Assembly: GCA_028289195.1 (NCBI GenBank) | Contig: JANQQR010000011.1 | Coordinates: 1-64,000 of the forward strand | DNA length: 64,000 bases | DNA from: Phycisphaerales bacterium | Lineage (GTDB): Bacteria > Planctomycetota > Phycisphaerae > Phycisphaerales > UBA1924 | Direction of reading: 5' to 3' | Shown here: positions 7,430 through 15,416 of the stretch, in pieces | Numbering within the stretch: position 1 is the stretch's first letter | Layout of the letters: each line of letters starts with the position of its first letter | Translations under genes and position numbers: made by a program | The notes under the pieces: generated by a model | The model's input: the letters and a program-made list of their open reading frames with translations, nothing else | What the model was told of the DNA's origin: nothing | Database searches by the model: none

Positions 7430-8025
7430 AGACACTCGCAACGACCGCTATCGCATCCTGCATCGCCGCGTCCTCGATCGGCGCGCCGCCCGACGGCCCC
7501 GGCGACATGACCCCCGAAGAGATCGCCGCGTTCCAGCAGGAGATGATGGCACAGGCCCAGCCCGGCCCCGAGCACAAGACTCTCGAACGCCTCGCCGGCG
7601 AGTGGGACTTCTCCGTGAAGTTCCACTACCCCGACGAGATGACCGGGATGAAGTACGAGGGCCGCGCCGTCAACCAGATGATCCTGGGCAACCGCTTCCT
7701 CGAGAGCAAGGCCGACGGCGAGATGATGGGCATGCCCGTCGGGGGCCTCTACATCCTCGGCTTCGACCGGCGCCACGACCACTACACCGTCACCGGATTC
7801 GACAGCCAGGGCACCTACTCGGTCTCCGCGGTCGGCGAGTACGACGAGGAACTCGGCGCGATCCGCCTCGAGGGGACGACCTACAACCCCAAACTCGACC
7901 ACACCGAGGTCTACTACTTCCTCATCAGGATCGAGGACGACCGCTACACGTGGGAGGTGTGGTTCCAGGGCTCCGACGGCGCGTACGCCAAGATGGTGGA
8001 GATCGAGAACACCCGCGTGGGCTAG
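7426..8025 (+). CDS. Secreted DUF1579 domain protein, third gene of the ArsR operon
   Basis: 199 residues: signal peptide (about residues 1-19, ending SSIGA), a Met/Gln-rich linker, then a DUF1579 domain (EHKTLERLAGEWDFS, MILGNRFLESKADGEMMG, LYILGFDRRHDHYTV, C-terminal MVEIENTRVG). ATG 7426 overlaps the TGA of the SRPBCC gene, so the three genes should be translationally coupled. Placing an exported lipocalin-like protein under an ArsR/SRPBCC pair suggests that all three respond to one lipophilic or small-molecule signal; this is an inference. Its 3' end overlaps the convergent AsmA-like gene by 4 nt, leaving no room for a terminator between them. Confidence 0.9.
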   Translation: MKTLATTAIASCIAASSIGAPPDGPGDMTPEEIAAFQQEMMAQAQPGPEHKTLERLAGEWDFSVKFHYPDEMTGMKYEGRAVNQMILGNRFLESKADGEMMGMPVGGLYILGFDRRHDHYTVTGFDSQGTYSVSAVGEYDEELGAIRLEGTTYNPKLDHTEVYYFLIRIEDDRYTWEVWFQGSDGAYAKMVEIENTRVG

Positions 8026-9587
8026 AACCCCAGCGGCTTCACCTCGACCGACAACTCTTCGTCCAAAGGGCCGTAGACGCGGTACTTCACGATCCGGCCC
8101 GCGACATTGTTGATGCCCTGGCCGACGAGCCCCAGCTTGTTGCCCAGGCTCTTGATCGGCCCACCGCTGAACAGCACGTCGATCACCCAGCCCCACGTCA
8201 GCGTGCCATGGCCCTCGGCGGCAAGCGCCGTAGTCGCGACCTTGAAGGTCGACATGTCGATCCCGTCGGGCCCGGCCGTGAACACCACGTCCGCCGAATC
8301 GGAGTACGTCGTCCCGGTCACCCTGCCGACGATGTTCATCGCCCGGCTCAGCGCCTGCACCGACGGGCTGTTCACCAGGCGACCGTCCACCACGTGGATC
8401 TCGCCCGACCCTTCGATCGTGTCCATGATGTCACGCGGGTCAGCGCCGACCTGCCCGAACGACGAGAAGATCCCCGCCACGAACGGCGGCTCCCCCTCCG
8501 GCGCCCGCTCCCGGAGCAGCCGCTGCAGATCGATGCCCCTGATTTCCCACTCCAGGAGCATCTCGTCGCGATCGGGGCCGATCTCGAACATCCCCGTCGG
8601 CAGGTGCAGTTCACCCGAGAGCAGCTTGGCGTCGGCCCGGTCGAGCAGCACGAGCCCGTCGTGCACCTCCACATCCAGCACCAACTCCTCCAGCGGGAAA
8701 CGCAGATCGCCGGTCGCGAAGTTGCCGTCCTCGATCCGTATCGAGGTCGTGAACGCCGACTTGGACGGATCGTCCGCATCGGTGAACCCCTTGGTCACGA
8801 TGTGGGTCCTGCCCCGGATCTCGTGGTTCCGCGCCAGCTCCTGCATCCGGGGCGGCAGCGACGTATACGCCTCCTCGCCCATGACCACATCGAGCGTGAA
8901 CGCCTCGATGTGCGCTTCCAGCGTGTCGAGGTTGATCTCGCCCTGGAAGTCGATGTCCAAGAGCGGCGACCGGTCGATCTTGAAGCCCAGCGCATACCAG
9001 CCGGGGCCGTTGTCGGCGTTGTCCGGCTGCACGTCCATGTCGAGCTCGAGCCCGTCGATCACCATGTTCGGCAGGTCGAGCACCGGGTCGTACTCGATGC
9101 TCGAGTCCCGGATCATGAGCTTGCGGATCTGGAGCACCTCGCTCAGGCGCACGTTCTCCGCGACCTCGCTCTGGTTCTGCACGTTCTGAGTCTTGACGAA
9201 CGGCACGAACCCCCGCAGGTTCAGCTCGTCGTCCTCGCTCAGGTACGCGTCCATGAGCACCCGCGCACCCTCGATCTCGATCCGCTCCATGACGATCGGC
9301 TCGCCGCGCTTGGGACGCTTGGCGAGCTGCACCAGCAGCCGGCGGGCCTCGATCACGCGCGTGCCGTCCTCGGCAGTCAGCGTCGCGCCGAGCAGCTCGA
9401 CGGTCTTGGGCCTGCTGAAGTTGAAGCGCTCGAAGTCGATCGTCGGATGGATGTACGTCTCGAAGATCGTCACGACCTGGCGCACGACCCACTGGTCCAT
9501 CCCGAACGTACCGCGCACGACAAGCACGCCGAACACTCCGCTCGCCGCCACCAGCACCACCAGCCCCGCCAGAATCTTGCGGATCAT
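8022..9587 (-). CDS. AsmA-like membrane-anchored protein
   Basis: 521 residues: one N-terminal membrane helix (ILAGLVVLVAASGVFGVLVV) and a large extracytoplasmic domain of amphipathic beta strands. The C-terminal part (GSGEIHVVDGRLVNSPSVQAL, then DSADVVFTAGPDGIDMSTFKV) matches the AsmA_2 / AsmA-like C-terminal pattern found in proteins such as YhdP and TamB. Those relatives form grooved beta structures implicated in lipid transfer between membranes. The start at ATG 9587 has AGAGG about 7 nt upstream. At 521 residues it is shorter than TamB or YhdP, so it may be a compact member. Convergent 4-nt overlap with the DUF1579 gene. Confidence 0.75.
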   Translation of the reverse strand: MIRKILAGLVVLVAASGVFGVLVVRGTFGMDQWVVRQVVTIFETYIHPTIDFERFNFSRPKTVELLGATLTAEDGTRVIEARRLLVQLAKRPKRGEPIVMERIEIEGARVLMDAYLSEDDELNLRGFVPFVKTQNVQNQSEVAENVRLSEVLQIRKLMIRDSSIEYDPVLDLPNMVIDGLELDMDVQPDNADNGPGWYALGFKIDRSPLLDIDFQGEINLDTLEAHIEAFTLDVVMGEEAYTSLPPRMQELARNHEIRGRTHIVTKGFTDADDPSKSAFTTSIRIEDGNFATGDLRFPLEELVLDVEVHDGLVLLDRADAKLLSGELHLPTGMFEIGPDRDEMLLEWEIRGIDLQRLLRERAPEGEPPFVAGIFSSFGQVGADPRDIMDTIEGSGEIHVVDGRLVNSPSVQALSRAMNIVGRVTGTTYSDSADVVFTAGPDGIDMSTFKVATTALAAEGHGTLTWGWVIDVLFSGGPIKSLGNKLGLVGQGINNVAGRIVKYRVYGPLDEELSVEVKPLGF

Positions 9588-9963
9588 CGCCTGCCTCTCA
9601 TCGCTGGTCCCACCGGCTCACCAGTGTACGCGAGCGCCGCGCACCGAAAAGCCCCCGTTCTTCGGGAATAGCCGGGGCCCGTCCGGGATTCTCACACCGA
9701 CGATGCACCCGTTCACGACGCCATCCCACTCCCGCCGGCGCGACCGGCGCGAATACCTCCAGGCGTCGCTCGACGGCATGGGCCTCACGCCCTTCTGATC
9801 GCGCTCCCCGCCCCATCAGCACGACCCCTACACGCACCCGGGCATTCGGCACCACCGGCCCCGGTGCGCAAGCCGCCGGCGCTGCCGCACGCGCAGCGCC
9901 CGTCCCGCGCTGCCTATGCGCGCAGCGCACCACACAACAACGAACACACACAGGAGCACACCG
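9588..9963. other. 376-nt intergenic region
   Basis: It separates the AsmA-like gene (leftward) from the YHS gene (rightward). It contains one possible 31-codon gene (9703-9798) and a weak inverted repeat GCCCC/GGGGC at 9651-9678. On the minus strand that repeat is followed by TTTT, so it could be a terminator for a transcript I cannot identify. The stretch 9800-9960 is C/A-rich (CACACAACAACGAACACACACAGG), consistent with an unstructured leader before the YHS ribosome site. Confidence 0.4.
9703..9798 (+). CDS. Possible 31-aa small protein or decayed Tat signal
   Basis: Encodes MHPFTTPSHSRRRDRREYL followed by QASLDGMGLTPF. Nearly every third codon position is G or C, as in the real genes here. 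The arrangement SRRR...YLQASLDGMGL recalls the twin-arginine leaders that begin DUF1501 and related planctomycete exported proteins, but no protein follows. There is no Shine-Dalgarno. It could be a small protein, the remnant of a lost exported-protein gene, or chance. Confidence 0.25.
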   Translation: MHPFTTPSHSRRRDRREYLQASLDGMGLTPF

Positions 9964-10467
9964 ATGCACCTTCCCATGAACGCGGCCACGATGGCCGCCC
10001 TGGCGCTCTGCGCCCTCGTCGCCGTCATCGCCTTCGCAGCCTCGAACGCCAGCGCCGACACCGATCACGCCGGAACCGGCGCGAGCACCCGCTTCACCAT
10101 CGCCCTCGGCCTCGCCGGCTACAGCCCAGTCTCGTACATCCAGAACCAGCGCGCCGAGCCCGGCTCCCCCGAGTTCAGCGCCGAGCACGAGGGCGTCACC
10201 TACTTCTTCACCTCAGCCCAACAGCGCGACACCTTCACCAGCAACCCCGAGCCCTTCCTCCCCGCCTACGGCGGCTACTGCGCCTTCGGCTGCTCCGTCG
10301 ATTCCCACTTCGTCCCCGATCCTCACAGCTTCAAGATCGTCGACGGGCGCCTTCACCTCTTCCTCAAGAACGACGAGGTCGACGCCCGGTCCCTCTGGGA
10401 CAAGGAAACCCAGTCCGAAGTCCAGCGAAAGGCCGACGCGTTCTGGGCCGGGCAGTCCAACGACTGA
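9964..10467 (+). CDS. Secreted YHS-domain protein
   Basis: 167 residues. Signal peptide/membrane helix at about 5-30 (MAALALCALVAVIAFAASNASA). A YHS domain follows, seen in LAGYSPVSYI, the strand GVTYFFTSAQQRDTF, NPEPFLPAYGGYCAFG and the C-terminal NDEVDARSLWDKET. YHS domains are small and usually metal- or heme-associated. In this exported subclass Tyr and the Gly-Gly-Tyr-Cys segment are conserved, and two Cys (CAFGC) could form a disulfide or bind metal. AGGAG at 9952-9956 fixes ATG 9964 rather than an upstream in-frame ATG at 9916. It is followed by a terminator and then recQ, so it is probably monocistronic. Confidence 0.85.
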   Translation: MHLPMNAATMAALALCALVAVIAFAASNASADTDHAGTGASTRFTIALGLAGYSPVSYIQNQRAEPGSPEFSAEHEGVTYFFTSAQQRDTFTSNPEPFLPAYGGYCAFGCSVDSHFVPDPHSFKIVDGRLHLFLKNDEVDARSLWDKETQSEVQRKADAFWAGQSND

Positions 10468-10492
10468 CACCCACCCGCCAGTTCCGTCGAAC

Positions 10493-10544
10493 GCGGCGCC
10501 GCCTGTCCCCCGGAAGGGTCAGCGCGGCGCCGCGCTTCTTTTTC
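10493..10544 (+). terminator. Probable terminator after the YHS gene
   Basis: Two copies of the self-complementary GCGGCGCCGC (10493-10502 and 10524-10533) can pair as a 10-bp stem, or the second can fold alone as the palindrome AGCGCGGCGCCGCGCT. The tract TCTTTTTC follows. Confidence 0.6.
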
Positions 10545-10545
10545 T

Positions 10546-10585
10546 TGCCCCTCTGCCCCTCTGCCCCTCTGCCCCTTTGCCCCTT
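10546..10585 (+). repeat. Octamer tandem repeat upstream of recQ
   Basis: Five head-to-tail 8-mers: TGCCCCTC three times, then TGCCCCTT twice. It lies 10-50 nt before the recQ -10 box, in the position of the -35 region, so copy-number change could alter expression. Confidence 0.8.
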
Positions 10586-10608
10586 CCGCATCCGTTAGCA
10601 TCACCCCC

Positions 10609-12468
10609 GTGAGCACGGAAGCCCGCACCATCCAGGGGGAACACCCGGCCGACGCCCGCGAGCGCATCCTCGGCGCCCTCGGCCAGTACTGGGGCTACGA
10701 CGAACTCCGCCCCCACCAGGAAGCCGCGATCAACGCCTCGCTCGACGGGCGCGACTCCCTCGTCGTCCTCCCCACCGGCGGCGGCAAGAGCCTCTGCTTC
10801 CAGATCCCCGCCGCCCTGCGCACCGGCGCCGACATCGTCGTCAGCCCGCTCATCTCCCTCATGCAGGACCAGGTCGAGGCCCTCCGCACCTGCGGCTACC
10901 CCGCCGTCGCCCTCAACAGCGCCGCCAGCCCCGCGCAGAACGCCCGCGCCGAAGAGCAGATCCGCGCAGGCGAAGCGAGCCTCATCTACGCCGCACCCGA
11001 GCGCCTGCTCTCGATGCGCACCCTCTCGCTCCTCGACGGTGCGCACATCAACGCCATCGTCGTCGACGAAGCCCACTGCATCAGCCACTGGGGCCACGAC
11101 TTCCGCCCCGAGTACCGGCGCCTCACCGAACTCCGCCGGCGCTTCCCGAGCGCCACCTGGCACGCCTTCACCGCCACCGCCACCCAGCGCGTGCGCGACG
11201 ACATCGCCCACCAGCTCGGCCTGCGTGACCCCGAGATCCTCGTCGGCGACTGCGACCGCCCCAACCTCACCTACCGCGTCGCCCCGCGCACCAGCGCACG
11301 CGACCAGGTCCTCGAAGCGATCCGGCGCCACGACGGCCACGCCGCGATCGTCTACTGCATCAGCCGCAAGGACACCGAGCGCACCGCCGAGTGGCTCAAG
11401 GGAAAGGGTGTCAACGCCGCGCCCTACCACGCCGGCCTCTCCGCCGAGCGCCGCGCCCGGGTCCAGCGTGATTTCATGGCCGAGAAGCTCAGCGTCGTCG
11501 TCGCCACCGTCGCCTTCGGTATGGGCGTCGATCGCTCGGATGTGCGATGCGTCGTGCACATGGCCATGCCCAAGTCCATCGAGCACTACCAGCAGGAGGC
11601 CGGGCGCGCCGGGCGCGACGGCCTGCCCGCCGAGTGCGTCCTGCTCTATTCCAGCTACGACCCCGAGAAGTGGCGCCAGCTCATGATGCGCAGCGCCCAG
11701 GAGACCGGCCAGGACGAACTCCCCGAGCACCAGCTCGAGCTGCTCGACCACATGCGTTCGTTCTGTGCGCGCATGAAGTGCCGCCACCAGGCGCTGGCCG
11801 AATACTTCGACCAGTCGCTCGACTCGGAGAACTGCGGCGCCTGCGACGTCTGCCTCGGCGAGAACCAGGCCGCCGACGATGCGCCGGTCATCGCCCAGAA
11901 GATCATTTCCTGCGTCGCCCGCCTCGACGGGCGCTTCGGCGCCGCCCACGTCGCCGATGTGCTCCTGGGTTCCACCAAGGAACGCATCCGCACGCTCGGG
12001 CACGACACCCTCTCGGTCCACGGCATCCTCGCCGGCACGCCTTCGCCGGTGCTCCGCAGCTACATCGACCAGCTCATCGACGCCGGCGCCCTCCAGCGCA
12101 TCGGCGAGGAGTACCCGCTCCTCCAGCTCACCGACGACTCCCTCGCGTTCCTGCGCACCGAGCGCGAGGTCTCGCTGCTCACCCCCAAAGCCGCCGCCCG
12201 CGCCAAGGCCCCCCGCGCCTCGGAGAGCGCCAGCTGGGAGGGCGTCGACGAGCAGCTCTTCGATCGCCTGCGCACGCTCCGGCGCGAGATCGCCGAGCAG
12301 CGGGGCGTCCCCGCCTACATCGTCTTCGGCGATCAGGTCCTGCGCGACCTCGCCCGCGTCCGCCCCGCCGACCGCTCCCAGATGCTCGAGGTCAAGGGCA
12401 TCGGCCCCCGCAAGCTCGAGGAGTTCGGCGAGGCCTTCCTGGGCTGCATCAACGGCGCGAACGCCTGA
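10609..12468 (+). CDS. recQ: ATP-dependent DNA helicase RecQ
   Basis: 619 residues, the usual RecQ length, with all family blocks. Motif 0 is LRPHQEAAI; Walker A is LPTGGGKS with Lys60; the DEAH box is at 153-156 (VVDEAHCISHWGHDFRPEYR); motif VI is QEAGRAGRDG. The RQC zinc site has cysteines in FCARMKCRH and ENCGACDVC. The C-terminal HRDC domain ends with MLEVKGIGPRKLEEFGEAFL. It unwinds branched DNA 3'-5' in recombination and replication-fork repair. The GTG start sits 7 nt after a TAGCAT -10 box with no ribosome site, so it is probably leaderless. An octamer repeat lies just upstream. No RecJ or other repair gene is adjacent. Confidence 0.97.
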   Translation: MSTEARTIQGEHPADARERILGALGQYWGYDELRPHQEAAINASLDGRDSLVVLPTGGGKSLCFQIPAALRTGADIVVSPLISLMQDQVEALRTCGYPAVALNSAASPAQNARAEEQIRAGEASLIYAAPERLLSMRTLSLLDGAHINAIVVDEAHCISHWGHDFRPEYRRLTELRRRFPSATWHAFTATATQRVRDDIAHQLGLRDPEILVGDCDRPNLTYRVAPRTSARDQVLEAIRRHDGHAAIVYCISRKDTERTAEWLKGKGVNAAPYHAGLSAERRARVQRDFMAEKLSVVVATVAFGMGVDRSDVRCVVHMAMPKSIEHYQQEAGRAGRDGLPAECVLLYSSYDPEKWRQLMMRSAQETGQDELPEHQLELLDHMRSFCARMKCRHQALAEYFDQSLDSENCGACDVCLGENQAADDAPVIAQKIISCVARLDGRFGAAHVADVLLGSTKERIRTLGHDTLSVHGILAGTPSPVLRSYIDQLIDAGALQRIGEEYPLLQLTDDSLAFLRTEREVSLLTPKAAARAKAPRASESASWEGVDEQLFDRLRTLRREIAEQRGVPAYIVFGDQVLRDLARVRPADRSQMLEVKGIGPRKLEEFGEAFLGCINGANA

Positions 12469-12489
12469 GCGCACCGGCCCGCAACCCAA

Positions 12490-12495
12490 TACACT
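12490..12495 (+). promoter_or_regulatory. -10 box for the methyltransferase gene
   Basis: TACACT about 55 nt before the GTG at 12551, which has its own GGAGG at 12538-12542. No strong -35 box. Confidence 0.4.
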
Positions 12496-12550
12496 CCCTG
12501 CTCAAGATCGACCCAACCCCCCCAACGGACCAGACACGGAGGTCCAGTCA

Positions 12551-13483
12551 GTGACACCGCCGCCCCCAGCAGCCACGATGGACAAGCCCAAGAACAAAGC
12601 AGCCTCGTCGACCTCGAAGCGCAAGGCCGGATCGACCGTCGAGGCCAAGCGCGCCAAGACGAAGAAGACCCCCAAGGGCAAGACGCCCCGCGCCGCCACC
12701 GAGGACCGCCACATCCTCTACCAGAACGCCGTCCAGGCCGTCGACACCGAGATCGACTTCGTCGACGACACCTTCAAGGAACTCCGGGGCCGGCGCGCCT
12801 CGATCATCCGCGAAGACTTCTGCGGCACCGCCAACACCTCCTGCGAGTTCATCCGCCGGCGCCCCACCAACCGCGCCATCGGCGTCGACCTCGACAAGCC
12901 CACACTCGACTGGGGCCTCGAGCACAACGCCGGCAAGCTCAAGCCCGCAGCACGCAAGCGCCTCACGCTGCTCCAGGAGAACGTGCTCACGGTCAACACC
13001 GAGCCCGTTGACTGCGTGCTCGCGATGAACTTCAGCTACTTCATCTTCACCGAGCGCGCCGTGATGCGCCAGTACTTCGAGTCCGTGCGCGCCAGCCTCG
13101 CCCCCGGCGGCATCTTCTTCCTCGACTGCTTCGGAGGCTACGACGCCTTCCGCGAGCTCACCGAGCCGAGAGACATCGAAGAAGGCAACTACACCTACAT
13201 CTGGGACCAGCACTCCTACGACCCCATCACCGGCAAGGCCACCTGCAAGATCCACTTCAAGTTTCCCGACGGCTCCAAGATGAAGGACGCCTTCATCTAC
13301 CATTGGCGCCTCTGGACCCTCCCCGAGATCCGAGAGATCCTCACCGAGGCCGGCTTCAAGCGCGTCACCGTCTACTGGGAAGGCACCGAAGAAGACACCG
13401 GCGAGGGCGACGGCAACTTCGAACCCGCCGACGAGGGCACCGCTGACCCCGGCTGGATCTGCTACATCACCGCCGAGCCCTGA
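12551..13483 (+). CDS. Class I SAM-dependent methyltransferase with basic N-terminal tail
   Basis: 310 residues. Residues 10-48 are a Lys/Arg/Thr/Pro/Ala-rich disordered tail (KRKAGSTVEAKRAKTKKTPKGK). Residues about 50-300 form a Rossmann-fold methyltransferase: motif I is IIREDFCGTANTSCEF, the acidic end of strand 2 is AIGVDLD, motif IV is DCVLAMNFSYFIF, and post-motifs LAPGGIFFLDCFGGYDAF and LPEIREILTEAGF follow. The start at GTG 12551 is chosen from GGAGG 8 nt upstream. It lies 82 nt after recQ but has its own -10 (12490-12495). The eukaryote-like basic tail could bind nucleic acid, so a DNA, RNA or ribosome-associated target is possible but unproven. Confidence 0.88.
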   Translation: MTPPPPAATMDKPKNKAASSTSKRKAGSTVEAKRAKTKKTPKGKTPRAATEDRHILYQNAVQAVDTEIDFVDDTFKELRGRRASIIREDFCGTANTSCEFIRRRPTNRAIGVDLDKPTLDWGLEHNAGKLKPAARKRLTLLQENVLTVNTEPVDCVLAMNFSYFIFTERAVMRQYFESVRASLAPGGIFFLDCFGGYDAFRELTEPRDIEEGNYTYIWDQHSYDPITGKATCKIHFKFPDGSKMKDAFIYHWRLWTLPEIREILTEAGFKRVTVYWEGTEEDTGEGDGNFEPADEGTADPGWICYITAEP

Positions 13484-13490
13484 GCGCCGC

Positions 13491-13538
13491 CTCCCTCTCC
13501 CTCCGGGAGAGGGCCGGGGTGAGGGCTCTTCCTCCTAC
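13491..13538 (+). repeat. Dispersed GC-rich palindromic repeat, copy B
   Basis: CCCTCTCC-CTC-GGGAGAGGG inverted repeat followed by CGGGGTGAGGGCTCTTCCTCCTAC. The last 18 bases match copy A (1262-1323) exactly. Copy B lacks the internal GGCGCAGCGAAGCGGAG segment. Confidence 0.6.
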
Positions 13539-13609
13539 ACCCGCTCGTGCGACGCCGTCTCATATCGGAGTCGGCGCGAACCGAGACCGCTGATTGCATG
13601 ACGCAGCGC

Positions 13610-13637
13610 TTGCTCCGGAACCGCCTCGGAGTAATCT
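13610..13637 (+). promoter_or_regulatory. Promoter of a leaderless gene
   Basis: TTGCTC (13610-13615), 16-nt spacer, TAATCT (13632-13637); ATG 13644 follows after 6 nt. Confidence 0.6.
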
Positions 13638-13643
13638 CTGATC

Positions 13644-15320
13644 ATGCGTCTTATGAGGTCAGTTCCGGGGAGAGTGATGGCGGGAGTCATTTGCGCCTCG
13701 TCAGCCGCACAGTTTGGATGGGCGCAGCTGCAGAGCCGTGTGCTCGCGAAAGTGGGTGAGACCCTCCCGGGGCCCGAGGGCTATGAGATCCGCGGGATCG
13801 GCCCCGGCGCGGCGATCAACAACCAGGGTCACATAGCCTTCTATGCATGGGCCATCGCGCCGGAACGACCGGGTGTCGAGCCAAGAATCGCTGGAATCTG
13901 GCGGTTCGAGGACGAAATCCCGGTTCCTGTCGCGATCACTTCTGAAGCCGCTCCCGGAGTGCCGGACTTCGAATTCGACCGGATTCGCGCCGAGTTCGAC
14001 ATCTGGCTGAACGCCGCTGGAGATATCGCCGTGCTCGCGGATCTTGAATCCACGAGTGGCCAAAAGGGAGAGCCCACCGGCCTCTGGGTGGCGCGGGATG
14101 GCGCGCTAGATCTGCGATTACTCGACTTCACCACTCCTCCAGAGTTGGGCGGCGTACTCATCGCTGGTACTTCCCGTCCCAGTTGGAACAACCGAGGCGA
14201 TCTCTTGTGCGACATAAGTGCAACCACCGATGGCCCGTTTACTCCGCATCTTTGGCGGTGCAGTCGCGACGCGGGATCGCGAGGAGAGTTTGTGATACGT
14301 GCGAGGGAGGCGCTGCCGGGCAGACCCGAGCTCATTCTCGAATCATTCGAAGCACACGCGATGAACCACGTCGGGGAGTTCGTGTTTTCTGGCCTGGCGA
14401 CCAGGCGTTCTTTTGTGTGTGCCGAACTCGATGGGGCACTCACCACGATCGCGGTGTCCGACGACGAGATTCCCGATATCCCGGGATCGCGATTCGAGGC
14501 AATCCTGACACCCGATCTGGCATTCAACAATCGTGGAGAGATCGCTTTGATCGCTCTGTTCGATGAGCAAGGTCCGCAATCAGGAATCTGGCTGTACTCA
14601 TCGAGAGATTCCCTCGGATTGCGGAATGTGATCCGTACCGGAGATGACGTCCCAGGGATGGACGGATTCGTATTCTCGGATTTGAGAACGAGCGCAGTGT
14701 TGAACGCCGTCGGGGATCTCCTGTTCACAGCGCGGGTGTATTCCTCGGAGCTTGAGCAAGCTACCGAAGTCCTGGCATTGCGCAAGGCCCAGCCGACACC
14801 CCATACTCGAGTTATCGCCAAGGTGGGTGACGAGATCCCGGGCGGGGGTGAAGTGGCCCCGGGTCTGGTCCGAGCGTTTCTGTGGATGAATGCTGCGGGT
14901 GATGCGGTGCTCAGATACTCCAGCACGGTGTTCGCGGTCAGCAGTGCGCACCAGCAGTTGATGGGCATTCAACCAGAGACCGCTGAGTCCGGTGACGGGA
15001 GCAAGTCCGCGGATCCGCGATCGGCGAGAGGATTCGCTTCCGGACTTCAGGACGGTCAATCGTCTGTTCTCAATGACTGGGGGCAATTCGTTCTGAGTGT
15101 CGCGCCCGACGGCTCTGAAGCCCTGACCGTCTACCAAATCCCCACCCTCGCCTGCCGAGGCGACGCCGACCAGAGCGGCAGCGTCGACTTCAAGGACATC
15201 TCCGCCACGATGAAGAACTGGCAGGGATTCGGCCCTGAGGGCGACTCCAACCGCGACGGCTTCGTCGACTTCGCCGACATCACCATGACCCTGCGCCACT
15301 GGGGCAGCTCCTGCGACTGA
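13644..15320 (+). CDS. NxxGxxAF-repeat protein with dockerin-like C-terminus
   Basis: 558-residue exported protein. After a short leader (about residues 1-26, ending FGWAQ) come at least seven repeats of the NxxGxxAF type: NNQGHIAF, NAAGDIAV, NNRGDLLC, NHVGEFVF, NNRGEIAL, NAVGDLLF, NAAGDAVL and NDWGQFVL. This repeat is known from planctomycete and myxobacterial proteins of unknown role and is expected to form a propeller-like beta structure. Residues 500-558 carry two EF-hand-like loops (DADQSGSVDFKD, DSNRDGFVDFAD), a dockerin-like type I tail that probably binds calcium and anchors or stabilises the protein. Codon use in the body is clearly less GC3-biased than in flanking genes or in its own tail. 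Leaderless promoter at 13610-13637. Confidence 0.85.
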   Translation: MRLMRSVPGRVMAGVICASSAAQFGWAQLQSRVLAKVGETLPGPEGYEIRGIGPGAAINNQGHIAFYAWAIAPERPGVEPRIAGIWRFEDEIPVPVAITSEAAPGVPDFEFDRIRAEFDIWLNAAGDIAVLADLESTSGQKGEPTGLWVARDGALDLRLLDFTTPPELGGVLIAGTSRPSWNNRGDLLCDISATTDGPFTPHLWRCSRDAGSRGEFVIRAREALPGRPELILESFEAHAMNHVGEFVFSGLATRRSFVCAELDGALTTIAVSDDEIPDIPGSRFEAILTPDLAFNNRGEIALIALFDEQGPQSGIWLYSSRDSLGLRNVIRTGDDVPGMDGFVFSDLRTSAVLNAVGDLLFTARVYSSELEQATEVLALRKAQPTPHTRVIAKVGDEIPGGGEVAPGLVRAFLWMNAAGDAVLRYSSTVFAVSSAHQQLMGIQPETAESGDGSKSADPRSARGFASGLQDGQSSVLNDWGQFVLSVAPDGSEALTVYQIPTLACRGDADQSGSVDFKDISATMKNWQGFGPEGDSNRDGFVDFADITMTLRHWGSSCD

Positions 15321-15342
15321 TTCCCGAGGCGGAACCCCGCAG

Positions 15343-15384
15343 CACAAAAACAAAAGACGCCGGCCCTCACAGATTGGGCCGGCG
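15343..15384 (-). terminator. Intrinsic terminator for the leftward PTPG-CTERM gene
   Basis: 9-bp stem CGCCGGCCC/GGGCCGGCG with a 9-nt loop. Read leftward it is followed by TCTTTTGTTTTTGT. It also separates the transcript from the converging NxxGxxAF gene. Confidence 0.85.
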
Positions 15385-15416
15385 CCTCCACGAGTCGATT
15401 TGTCTATCTACGCGCC

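Noticed and set aside
10519-12489. Long antisense frame opposite recQ
   Set aside because: Its composition (Gly/Val/Asp/Glu-rich without domain motifs) reflects GC3 skew of recQ.
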